Assembly (NCBI GenBank): GCA_964630775.1
Contig: CAZVYY010000024.1
Coordinates: 3,509-67,508, forward strand
Direction: 5' to 3'
From: Anaeroglomus sp964630775
Lineage (GTDB): Bacteria; Planctomycetota; Phycisphaerae; Sedimentisphaerales; Anaerohalosphaeraceae
DNA length: 64,000 nucleotides
In this document: positions 43,718-52,647 of the stretch, piece by piece
How positions within the stretch are numbered: position 1 is the stretch's first letter
Layout: each line of letters opens with the position of its first letter
The notes under the pieces: model-generated
Told to the model about the DNA's origin: nothing
The model's input: only the letters and a program-made list of their open reading frames with translations
Databases searched by the model: none
Position numbers and translations under genes: made by a program

Positions 43718-44222
43718 TGACCTTGCGGGTCATAACGCGATGTTATGAACTTGTAAAAAAGCCCTTCTCTGTCGGGTTTCAGGTTCAGCAAGCCAAACCC
43801 CTCACCCCACATGGCAGCTCATTATATATACCTAACATACCCCTTACAAGGATATTTTATAAAAATCCGAGAAACTAATCTGCTCCGAATCCTGTCTGAA
43901 TTCTCCCTTCGCAATATCCGAAGAGGTAAACCAGGGTGCCGTCCTTTTCCGGACAGGGACTCAACGATGGTGATATGCATAGTTCAAGCGGCCTGATTGG
44001 TGAGATATCACAAAGATAATTATAAATGTAATCTCTTGTCATTACTTGTCATACGAAAGAATTATACAAAATTTATTGAATTAATGGATTGAATAGGTAT
44101 ATAATAAGACAATAGTGTTAAAGTAAGTTATTTCAGCATCCGATTTTAAAATAGAGGCTGTAAGGAGACAGCCGGAATCCCAATGGATTGAATTACGCAG
44201 GATATCTTCGAGGAGAATGGTT
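43718..44222. other. Intergenic region upstream of LamG/propeller gene
   Basis: About 500 bases without a convincing gene. The left half is of normal composition; the right half (about 44000-44160) is strongly AT-rich and holds the promoter-like pair at 44076-44105. A second ribosome-site-like TAAGGAG at 44161 precedes only a two-codon frame. Confidence 0.5.
44076..44105 (+). promoter_or_regulatory. Sigma-70-like promoter of the LamG/propeller gene
   Basis: TTGAAT (44076-44081) and TATAAT (44100-44105) are 18 bases apart in AT-rich DNA about 120 bases upstream of the start at 44223. Confidence 0.45.
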
Positions 44223-46973
44223 ATGTCAACCTGTAAAGTCTTCGGCCTGGCCCTGTCGTTACTGTTTCCCTGGACGTGTACATTCGGGGCGGATTATGCA
44301 CTGTTGTTCAACGGCTCTGATCAATATGTCAACTGCGGCCTGCTCCAGACGGCCCTGCAGCCGCAAAATGAAATCACCCTGGAAGCCTGGATACAGTGTC
44401 CGGAGTTTTCTAACGAACTGGGCGGTATTATTACCTGTCAAAGCGACAGCGACGGGACCGGAACCGGAATACAATTTGATAATCGCGTCAATCCAGACGG
44501 CCAGACCGCCCTTCGCAGGCATATTCATTTTCAGATTGGTTATAACGGCTGGCATTCCGCCAATTCCAATGCGTATATCCCCGTCAGTCAATGGATTCAT
44601 ATTGCCGTAACCCGCAAGGCCGGCGAGGACCCCAAATTCTATTACAATGGATTGCCTGTCGCAGGTACCGGCAATAGCTGGTCCGGCGGCATCAATTATG
44701 TAGATCCCTGGTGCATCGGCAGGCAATATGACTTAAATCGCTTCTTTAAGGGGCTGATTGACGAAGTACGCATCTGGAATCGCGCCCTGACACAGGCCGA
44801 GATTCAGGAAACCATGGTTACACCCTTAACCGGCACCGAAATCGGTCTTTCTGCGGCATGGAATCTGGACGAGGGCAGCGGGACCACCACAACGGACAAC
44901 AGCGGTCATACACATCAGGGAACGCTGGTCAATAATCCGCAATGGGTTCAGATCGATAAATTTGCCGGGGCCCGCCCGGATGCCCAGGTCAAAACAGATA
45001 CAATGTTTACCTACAAAGGGGACAATATTTACTCGACCCTGACCGGCCAGACCGTTTCAGTCAAGACTCCCAAAGAATCGACGCAGATATTTGATGTCCG
45101 GATTGAAAATGATAATACACTGCCCGATAAATTAATCCTGACCGGTCCGGCAGGCTCAGGCTACTGGACGATTCAATATCAGACTCCAGGCGGTATGGAT
45201 ATTACCTCGGAAGTGACTTCTGGCGGGTATAAAACTCCGGTTCTTTACAGCGGAGGCTACTATGACCTGCGCGTTATCGTCACCTCGCTTGCGGGAATCC
45301 CTGCCGGGCAAAGTGTATCTGTCGATCTTGCCGCGGTGTCGTTTTCCAAACCGGACATTTCAGATGACGTGCGAATGGTTACGCAGGTTGCAGCCAATAT
45401 GCAGATTCCAACACCCGGTTTTTATACCGAAGATGCGGATTTCGATCAGGGTGACTTGATCGGCCTGACATACGCCCCCCAGTCCGGACAGCTTGTGATT
45501 GCCGAACAGGGAAGCATACTGCCCTACATCTGGGTTCCCAACAGCAATGAGGCAACCGTTTCCAAAGTGGACACGATTACGGGCCGGGAACTGGGACGCT
45601 ATCATACCGGCCCCGACAGCAGCGGCAATTGTTCCCGAACAACCGTGGATCTGCAGGGCAACTGCTGGGTTGCCAATCGCCAGACCAGCAGTGCCGTCAA
45701 AATCGGTCTGCTGGAGCGGGGGCATTACATCGACCGCAACGGCAACGGCGTCGCCGATACCAGCCGCGACCTGAATAACGACGGCGACATTACCGGTGCC
45801 GAGATGCTGCCGTGGGGACAGGATGAATGCGTCCTCTGCGAGGTCATTCTTGTCGCAGGCAAGGAAGGAACCTATGTGCCCGGAACCTACGCCGGGGCTT
45901 ATGCCAGTGATTACTGGACTCCCGGGCTTCGCGGCGTTGCCGTAGATGAAAACAACAATGTCTGGCTGGGCACTTACAATACGAAAAAATTCTATTATGT
46001 CCTGTCCAATGGAACCATTTCCAGAACCATCGACGTGTCCGGCGTCAATCACACCTCCTATGGAGCCGTGCTGGATTCACAGGGGATTTTATGGTCTTCC
46101 GGCAACGACAAAAACCATGTTCTGTGGCTTGACTCGACCGATGACAGCTTCGGAATCATACCCCTGGGACATCATTGTTACGGCCTGGCCCTGAATCAGG
46201 AGGGAAAACTGTATATTTCAGGCTGGCAATCCAACAAGATAACGCTGATCGATACACAGACCAAAACCCTGCTGTGGACCCGGGATACCACCTATTCCAT
46301 GAAAGGCGGCGCGGTTTCTGCGGATGGCGATGTCTGGTTTGCCAGCGAACCGTCGAATCTGGTGGTTCGATTTGATCCAAATGGAATTCAAAAAACAATC
46401 GTTCCCGTTGGAGCCAGCCCGACAGGCGTTGCCATCGACCAGCAGGGGAAAATCTGGGCCGTCGATAACGGAGACGAATATATTCACCGGATCAATCCTG
46501 TATCCAATTCCGTTGAGATGTCCAAACGTCTCATCGGGACAAAACACTATGGATACAGCGATATGACCGGGATCATCTCGCAAACGGTAACCACCCGAGT
46601 CGGCACATGGCGGCTGATTCATAACTCCCATTCGCCGCAGACTGACTGGGGCCGGATACTCTGGACGGCGGATGTTCCTCAGGGCAGCGGCATGATTGTC
46701 GAGTGCCGAAGTTCCCAGAACCGAATCACCTGGTCACCCACTGAACTTGTCCAGAATGGCCTGCCCCTTGAAAATACTCCCGACGGGCAATATCTGGAAG
46801 TGACGGTTACCATGCAGATGCCCGCCAACGGCAGGACGCCCACACTGTATGATATGACGATTGGCTATTTTCCCATCGGCGATTTTACACGGAATTCGAG
46901 GGTGGATCTGCAGGACTTTGCGATTTTCGCTCAGCATTGGCTTGAATGCGGGATGCCGGACTGCTCAGACTAA
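44223..46973 (+). CDS. Secreted LamG and beta-propeller protein with half dockerin-like tail
   Basis: A 916-residue exported protein; GAGGAG six to seven bases upstream favours the ATG at 44223 over 44217. The leader ends near TCTFG. A LamG/concanavalin domain (about 25-205) is followed by a beta-sandwich region (240-370), then a long NHL/virginiamycin-B-lyase-like propeller (about 390-780) with repeats such as DLQGNCWVANR, DENNNVWLGTY, DSQGILWSSG, DQQGKIWAVDNG. The C-terminus has one EF-hand-like dockerin repeat (FTRNSRVDLQDFAIFAQHWLE). A calcium loop-like NGNGVADTSRDLNNDGDITGAE-type segment lies inside the propeller. No catalytic residues are recognised; streptogramin-lyase activity is unlikely. 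Its function is unknown, probably surface binding. Confidence 0.8.
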   Translation: MSTCKVFGLALSLLFPWTCTFGADYALLFNGSDQYVNCGLLQTALQPQNEITLEAWIQCPEFSNELGGIITCQSDSDGTGTGIQFDNRVNPDGQTALRRHIHFQIGYNGWHSANSNAYIPVSQWIHIAVTRKAGEDPKFYYNGLPVAGTGNSWSGGINYVDPWCIGRQYDLNRFFKGLIDEVRIWNRALTQAEIQETMVTPLTGTEIGLSAAWNLDEGSGTTTTDNSGHTHQGTLVNNPQWVQIDKFAGARPDAQVKTDTMFTYKGDNIYSTLTGQTVSVKTPKESTQIFDVRIENDNTLPDKLILTGPAGSGYWTIQYQTPGGMDITSEVTSGGYKTPVLYSGGYYDLRVIVTSLAGIPAGQSVSVDLAAVSFSKPDISDDVRMVTQVAANMQIPTPGFYTEDADFDQGDLIGLTYAPQSGQLVIAEQGSILPYIWVPNSNEATVSKVDTITGRELGRYHTGPDSSGNCSRTTVDLQGNCWVANRQTSSAVKIGLLERGHYIDRNGNGVADTSRDLNNDGDITGAEMLPWGQDECVLCEVILVAGKEGTYVPGTYAGAYASDYWTPGLRGVAVDENNNVWLGTYNTKKFYYVLSNGTISRTIDVSGVNHTSYGAVLDSQGILWSSGNDKNHVLWLDSTDDSFGIIPLGHHCYGLALNQEGKLYISGWQSNKITLIDTQTKTLLWTRDTTYSMKGGAVSADGDVWFASEPSNLVVRFDPNGIQKTIVPVGASPTGVAIDQQGKIWAVDNGDEYIHRINPVSNSVEMSKRLIGTKHYGYSDMTGIISQTVTTRVGTWRLIHNSHSPQTDWGRILWTADVPQGSGMIVECRSSQNRITWSPTELVQNGLPLENTPDGQYLEVTVTMQMPANGRTPTLYDMTIGYFPIGDFTRNSRVDLQDFAIFAQHWLECGMPDCSD

Positions 46974-47004
46974 ACGATTTCAGGACATCCTCAGACAAAC
47001 CGCG

Positions 47005-47040
47005 GCGATAGTAGGAGGCCATACGGCCCCTTACTATCGC
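47005..47040. terminator. Bidirectional hairpin between convergent genes
   Basis: A stem of about 16 pairs with one mismatch and one G-T pair: outer arms GCGATAGTA and TACTATCGC, inner arms GGCC and GGCC, loop ATAC. It lies between the convergent propeller gene and GH31. There is no T tract on either side. Confidence 0.55.
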
Positions 47041-47058
47041 GTCCAGAGGTCTGCCATA

Positions 47059-47079
47059 GATTCTATCCGCAATAGAATC
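47059..47079. terminator. Second hairpin between convergent genes
   Basis: GATTCTAT and ATAGAATC are perfect eight-base arms with a five-base loop, 19 bases beyond the first hairpin. Confidence 0.4.
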
Positions 47080-47132
47080 GGCATTCTCTGCAATTTCAGT
47101 GCGGCCAGGTATTCCAGGTGCGTTCTTTGTCG

Positions 47133-50045
47133 TTAGAATTTTACCATCACTGACTTGCCGGCGTAATTGACCGTCCTGATGTCAGCAGTTCCCGTTCCTA
47201 TTCCGGCATTCTTGCCGGGGGCGGCAATCACAACATGAAGGATGCGTTGGGCAGTCATGCCGGGAAATGCCCCCTTGCGAGGACCGACCGTCAGCGTCCG
47301 GGCCGCATCATCCCAGACCATATCATACACGGCATATTGTCCTTTTTCGTAGTTATAGGTCTCGTTATCGTCTTCGTAGAGGGTGAATTTCGCATCGGCG
47401 CCCGGATAGATGCGAATTTCATACGGGGCGTCCGGTTTTTCGGTCGCATACTGCATCACAGGCCCCATGGGCAGAATGGACCCGGCGCGGATATACAGCG
47501 GCAGGATATTGAGCGGACATGCTTTTTCGACTGTTTTTCCGCCGGCAAGTTTTTCATTCGTCCAGAAATCATACCAATCGGCACCGGCGGGCAGATACGT
47601 TTTCACAACGTTATCCAATGCCGCCGCACCCTCATTTTGATTGCGAATATCACTGGGAATACGCCAGCCAAAACGGATAACACGTTCGCCGCCGCCCTGA
47701 TAAAATTCCAGTTTCAGCGGCACCTGCTGTCCCTTGCTGAATGTGATTTTTGTGCTGCGATAGCGCGCAGCATTTTCCCGCCAATCCTCGATGACTTTCC
47801 TGCCGTCCAGATAAAGACGGAATCCATCATCCCCTTCGACCCCGATTTCATATTCCCCATCCTGGGGCGCCAGCAGAAATCCTTCCCACCGTGCCGAGAA
47901 GTTGTTGAAACCGTCCAGGCCGCCGGGGGGATCGGCCAGCGGCGGTCCGGGCCAGTCATGATCCACAACCTTATCCACTCCTTTTCCCATGGGGGTGTCG
48001 AAGTTGACCCCGCCAAAATACTGCACAGCCAGACCGGCCTGGCCGTCCGGGGTCCGCATAAACTCCGTCGGAATAGTCGGAGCGGGAGTATTTCCCTTGC
48101 GATACATCGCTCGCGTAACCGGATGCACCAGGAAGGCCGGCCCAAACATAAAGGCATCACTGAGGTTGCGTACCTCGGCATCGTCCGGGAAATCCATCGG
48201 CAGTGCACGCATCAGCGTATAGCCTTCGCTCGTGACCCTCCAGCTCTGGCTGTAAAGATACGGCATCAGGCGGTAGCGCAGATGGGTAATATCCAGCAGG
48301 GCCTGATACACCTCCGGGTCCATTTCTTTAAAAATATAAGGCTCCCGTTCAATGTTGGTCCCGTGAATACGAAAGATCGGGTTGAAGGCGCCAAACTGAA
48401 ACCATCGCAAAAAGAGTTCGCGATAGGCCGGATTTTGTTCGCCGCCGGGGAAGTTGTTGACAAAAAAACCGCCGATATCCTGGGTCCACCAGGGATTGCC
48501 GGCCATCGTTACATGAAGTCCGCTGGCCATTTGAGACTTCAGCGTATTCCAACTGGCCGAGGAATCCCCCGACCAGGATGCGGCGGCATAACGCTGGGCC
48601 CCTGCCCAGGCGGAACGCGTCAGCGTAAACACTCGCTGGTTGTTGATGGCGCGCTGACCTTCGTAGGTCCCCTTCGTGGTCATCAGCGTATAGGGATTCA
48701 GGTAACGCGAGAAATCACCCATGGCGTTGATCCCCAGCCGTTTAATATCGCGGGCAACTTCGTTGGGATTCCAGCAGGCCGTGCCGACCTCGACTTCAGT
48801 GCCGTCCATCCAGAGCGCATCCACCCCCTTGCTCAGGAGGCCGTTGTGGATGTGCTTAAAGTAGATTTCCCGCCCTTTTTCACTGAACGCGTCATAGATG
48901 CGGGCCTTTCGGGATATCCAGTGCAGCGGCTCAAATCGCAGTTGATACTCGTCCAGTTCACGGCCCAGCGGGGTATCATTGCCCACGGACGGCCAGATTG
49001 AGATCATCAGTTTCATATTCAGGTCATGTATGGCCTTTATCATGCCCTCCGGATCGGGATATCGCTGCGGATTCCAGATCATGCCGCTCCAGGTGCCGTC
49101 TTTATCGCTTCCCCAGTACTGCCAGTCCTGCACGATGTAGTCCAGCGGGAATTGCTCTTTGCGGAAAGTCCTGGCGACTTCGACAAGGCGGTCCTGGGTC
49201 GGATAGCGTTCCTTGCTCATAAACAGCCCCAGAGCCTGCTTGGGGTACATCGGAGCGCTGCCTGTCAAATTGCGGTAGCCGGAAATGACATCGTCCATCG
49301 TCTCGCCGGCAAAGAAATAGTAATCCACCCCGCCCGGGGCGCTCTCGGCCCACAAGGTGGCGCCGCCGGCATCGTCCTTGAACCGCATGATGGAATAGAT
49401 GTCCCACATGATTCCGTAACGTTCGGAAGATACAATCATGGGAATCACAATCCCCATATTCGTTTGGATCAGCAGCAATTCCTGCCCGCGGCGGTTGATT
49501 TGGGTCGGAGCCGAATCGATGTAACCAAAGCCGTACCAGCCCTCATCGGGTTTCAAGGTAAACGTGTTCGACACTTCGTAGGTCGGCGCGCCGGAAATGT
49601 CAACCTGCTTAATCGTTGCGTGGTTTTCGGCACGCTCCCGGGTCAGCAGCCTGCCGCCGGCATCCATAAACAGCAGTGCCCCGGTTTTTTTGTCAGCCTT
49701 TATCTGAAGTTTCTCGGAGACGATCGCAACATGGTCTGCTGCATCCTGCACCTTGAACGCAACCGCGACCGGCTTGCCCACTACGGCGATACTGGGATGT
49801 TCCCAGTAATTGCGGCCGAGATTTTCATTGACGCGAACGGTGGATGGCCCGTAGAAAATCACGTTTTTGACAATCCCGTTGACGTGCAGTTGAACACCGT
49901 TTTCCAGTGCGGCACAGAAAAAACCGTTCTCTTTCGAACGTTCTATCGCCTGCAAATGCCCGGACTTATCCAGACCGGAAACTCCCGCCTGCAGTATCAC
50001 ACCGGTGAAGAAAATCATCAAAACATGAAGAAAATGAATGTTCAT
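47133..50045 (-). CDS. GH31 alpha-xylosidase/alpha-glucosidase with inserted PA14 domain, secreted
   Basis: A 970-residue GH31 enzyme. GGAGAG precedes the ATG by seven bases, and a signal peptide ends near VILQAG. An N-terminal beta-sandwich (about 30-270) leads into the barrel with nucleophile Asp414 (LWMDGTE) and acid/base Asp494 (SWSGDSSASW). A PA14-type domain is inserted at about 660-810 (GLAVQYFGG, DGEYEIGVEGDDGFRLYLDG), followed by C-terminal beta-domains. A PA14 insertion is known in alpha-xylosidases that act on xyloglucan oligosaccharides, so xyloglucan or isoprimeverose-type substrates are likely. A gap of 470 bases separates it from GH5, so it may have its own promoter. Confidence 0.9.
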   Translation of the reverse strand: MNIHFLHVLMIFFTGVILQAGVSGLDKSGHLQAIERSKENGFFCAALENGVQLHVNGIVKNVIFYGPSTVRVNENLGRNYWEHPSIAVVGKPVAVAFKVQDAADHVAIVSEKLQIKADKKTGALLFMDAGGRLLTRERAENHATIKQVDISGAPTYEVSNTFTLKPDEGWYGFGYIDSAPTQINRRGQELLLIQTNMGIVIPMIVSSERYGIMWDIYSIMRFKDDAGGATLWAESAPGGVDYYFFAGETMDDVISGYRNLTGSAPMYPKQALGLFMSKERYPTQDRLVEVARTFRKEQFPLDYIVQDWQYWGSDKDGTWSGMIWNPQRYPDPEGMIKAIHDLNMKLMISIWPSVGNDTPLGRELDEYQLRFEPLHWISRKARIYDAFSEKGREIYFKHIHNGLLSKGVDALWMDGTEVEVGTACWNPNEVARDIKRLGINAMGDFSRYLNPYTLMTTKGTYEGQRAINNQRVFTLTRSAWAGAQRYAAASWSGDSSASWNTLKSQMASGLHVTMAGNPWWTQDIGGFFVNNFPGGEQNPAYRELFLRWFQFGAFNPIFRIHGTNIEREPYIFKEMDPEVYQALLDITHLRYRLMPYLYSQSWRVTSEGYTLMRALPMDFPDDAEVRNLSDAFMFGPAFLVHPVTRAMYRKGNTPAPTIPTEFMRTPDGQAGLAVQYFGGVNFDTPMGKGVDKVVDHDWPGPPLADPPGGLDGFNNFSARWEGFLLAPQDGEYEIGVEGDDGFRLYLDGRKVIEDWRENAARYRSTKITFSKGQQVPLKLEFYQGGGERVIRFGWRIPSDIRNQNEGAAALDNVVKTYLPAGADWYDFWTNEKLAGGKTVEKACPLNILPLYIRAGSILPMGPVMQYATEKPDAPYEIRIYPGADAKFTLYEDDNETYNYEKGQYAVYDMVWDDAARTLTVGPRKGAFPGMTAQRILHVVIAAPGKNAGIGTGTADIRTVNYAGKSVMVKF

Positions 50046-50517
50046 TGATACTCTCCATAATTACAATTATAGATTGTTGCATCGTTATTTACATCACAGC
50101 CGAGACATGCTCAGGTGCTGTATTTATATCCCTGCTTTCGAATATTCCGTAATTAGTGCTTATTTTCCCGCAAACTATGGCTGATTTTTGCAAAAAAGCA
50201 TCTATATAAAGGGTAACCGGAAATGGAATAAGAACAAGTTTATTTTTCGCCAATACCTCTTTTTGAACAGCCATATCCCGTCGTGCTCTTTTTCAAGACC
50301 AACACCCGATATCACCAATAATGAACCTGCCCCGATGCTGCCTCACATTCATAAAAAAACTCTCACAGCCGGGATTCATCTGTTTTATGGACCTTCTATG
50401 CCGGCTATACTTAATACGTATATTCTGCTGCGAGGATAGCCACAGAACGCATTGAAACGGACCATGGCCTCGCCTCATGCTGACAATATCATCCGGAATC
50501 AGTTTAATGGGGGGGGA
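50046..50517. other. Intergenic region between GH5 stop and GH31 start
   Basis: About 470 bases, AT-rich, with no convincing gene. Near its right edge GGGGG and CCCCC arms around the GH5 stop codon can form a short hairpin. A promoter for GH31 on the minus strand is expected here, but no confident -35/-10 pair was found. Confidence 0.5.
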
Positions 50518-52647
50518 TTAATCCCCCATCCAGTTCCCGGCCAATTCCGCGAATTCATACAGATCGATCAGGCAGTTGCCGTCTAAATCCAGACTGCAAT
50601 GAGTCTGCAGCCAGTACGGAACAAACTCCACCAGATCATCCATATTCACCTGATGATCGTCGTTCAGGTCCCCGTAAAGGGGTCTGCCTGTAACCGCAAT
50701 ACTGTCGATGGCCATATCCCCCGTCGGCCCCCCCGCCGCGGCCGCCCGGAAACGAATGCGAATCGGGCCGGTGTAATTCGTCAGGTACACAAGGCACGGT
50801 GTATAGGCCTGCGACATTGAGGTGTGCTGCTGACCGCTGCGGCTCCAGATGCTGTTATGCCACGTACCGTTATGGAAAACATCCACATTCAGTGTGCCGG
50901 TACTCGCGCCGTACAGGTGATAATAGAACGTCAGCACGCGGTTATAGCCGTCGATCATCGGGCCTTGCAGGATGGCTGTATTTCCGGCGGTGTTGGCGCC
51001 GCCCGGAGACGTCTCCAGATAAACATACCAGCTACTTCCGTTGGCCCCGCCCGACGGGCCGGTATTGGGCGTCAGGGTGCCACCCGAATTACGAGTCCAG
51101 TTGTGAGAATCCTCGCCTGAAATGTTGACCCAGTCTCCAAATCCGCTTTCAAAATCCGCTGCACTGAGCACCACCGCGCGGGTATCCATCGGCACGGCCG
51201 AGACCTGGTCGGAAACAGGACTTTCCAGAGCGTCCATATCCACAGCAGTCACCACATAATAATAGGTCGTGTAGTAACCGACATAGTTATCCGTAAATGT
51301 CGGACTATTGAGCAGCACGTTGTTCTGGCGTGTATATCCGCTTCCCGGTATTGTGGATCGGTAAACATTATACCCGGCCAGGTCACTTTCGGAATTGGCA
51401 TTCCAGGTCAGGGTCACAGAACCATCACCGGCTGCGGCGGCAAGCCCGGACGGAGTCGCAGGAGGAGCAGCCAGGGTTGTAACAGCAGCCTGAGCAGAGT
51501 CGCCGCTTTGGCCGACGCTGTTGGCAGCGCTGACCACATAATAATAGGTCGTCGATTCGGACAGATCCATATCACTATAACCAGTCCCTGATACACCGGC
51601 AATCAGGGTATAGGGGCCGCCGGCAACAGGGGAACGCTTGACGTTATAGGTCACTGCGGCAGCAGCTTCATTCCAAATCAGATCGACCCGGCCGGGAGAG
51701 ACCGCCGCCGCACTCAGGTCCGTCGGCGTCGAAGGAATTGAAGCGGGAACCTGTTGGGCATACAACATCGCCACCTCAGGTGCACTCAATGCATTGGCGT
51801 AGATGCGGAACTCATCGACCCGTCCATTCAGATACGGATCCGGGGAGTACTGCGACCTGCCGATATAATTTTGCGTCGTAACGCCCAGGGAGGATGGCGT
51901 CAGCGTCATCGCAGTATTGCGTCCGACTTCCGTACCGTTAACATACAGAATCCCCAGGCTGCCGTTCAGCGTAACAGCCACATGCGTCCAGGCGCCTGCA
52001 GGCAGAGCCGAGAGGCCATTGATTCGCTGCTCTGCGCCGGATCCCCCCGTGGTGATGGCAAAACGTACCGGACCCGATGTACCGCTGCGCGGCGTCAGGT
52101 ACATATTCACCGAGGTATTGTTTCCAAAGTCAAATAAGCGGGACCAGCTGCCGGCCGCATCCAGATAAACCCAGGCCGCGATAGTACAGGCCGTCAGACC
52201 GTTAACCGCACCGGTCGGCAAAGACACATAGTCATTGGTTCCGTCCAGATCGACGGCATTGCTGTATTTTCCTGCCGCCCAGAGCGGACCGTTGACCAGC
52301 GTGCCGTTCCAGTTGTATCCGGTGGCATCGAAGGCGGTTGTGCCGCTGGATTCGTTGAATTTCAGATAGCTGCGAACCATGGCCGGAATCGCTTCATTGC
52401 TGTTGGGACTTTCACCGTCCGGCATGTTGGCACTGACGACATAATAGTATGTCTGCCCCGCAGTCACACGGGTATCGATGAAGCCTGTCGCAGTGATACC
52501 CGACGACAAGGTCGTATAGGGACCGCCGCCGGCGGCTGAGCGTTTAAGGTTATAGCTTGCCGCATTGGGCACAGCCGTCCAGGCCAGGTTGACCTGGGTA
52601 TCCAGAATCATCGTCGCACTCAATCCCATCGGACGATTCGTCGGTGC
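50518..52647 (-). repeat. Shuffled C-terminal cassette (Fn3-LamG-Fn3-Fn3-MAM-dockerin), copy 2
   Basis: Encodes a 709-residue tail homologous end to end with 17283-19406. The two copies keep the same six-domain order and almost the same length, so one was probably copied behind a new catalytic head. Confidence 0.85.

Noticed and set aside
44223..46973. Virginiamycin B lyase (streptogramin resistance) annotation
   Set aside because: The propeller repeats are similar, but the protein is secreted, carries LamG and dockerin-like domains, and catalytic residues were not recognised.
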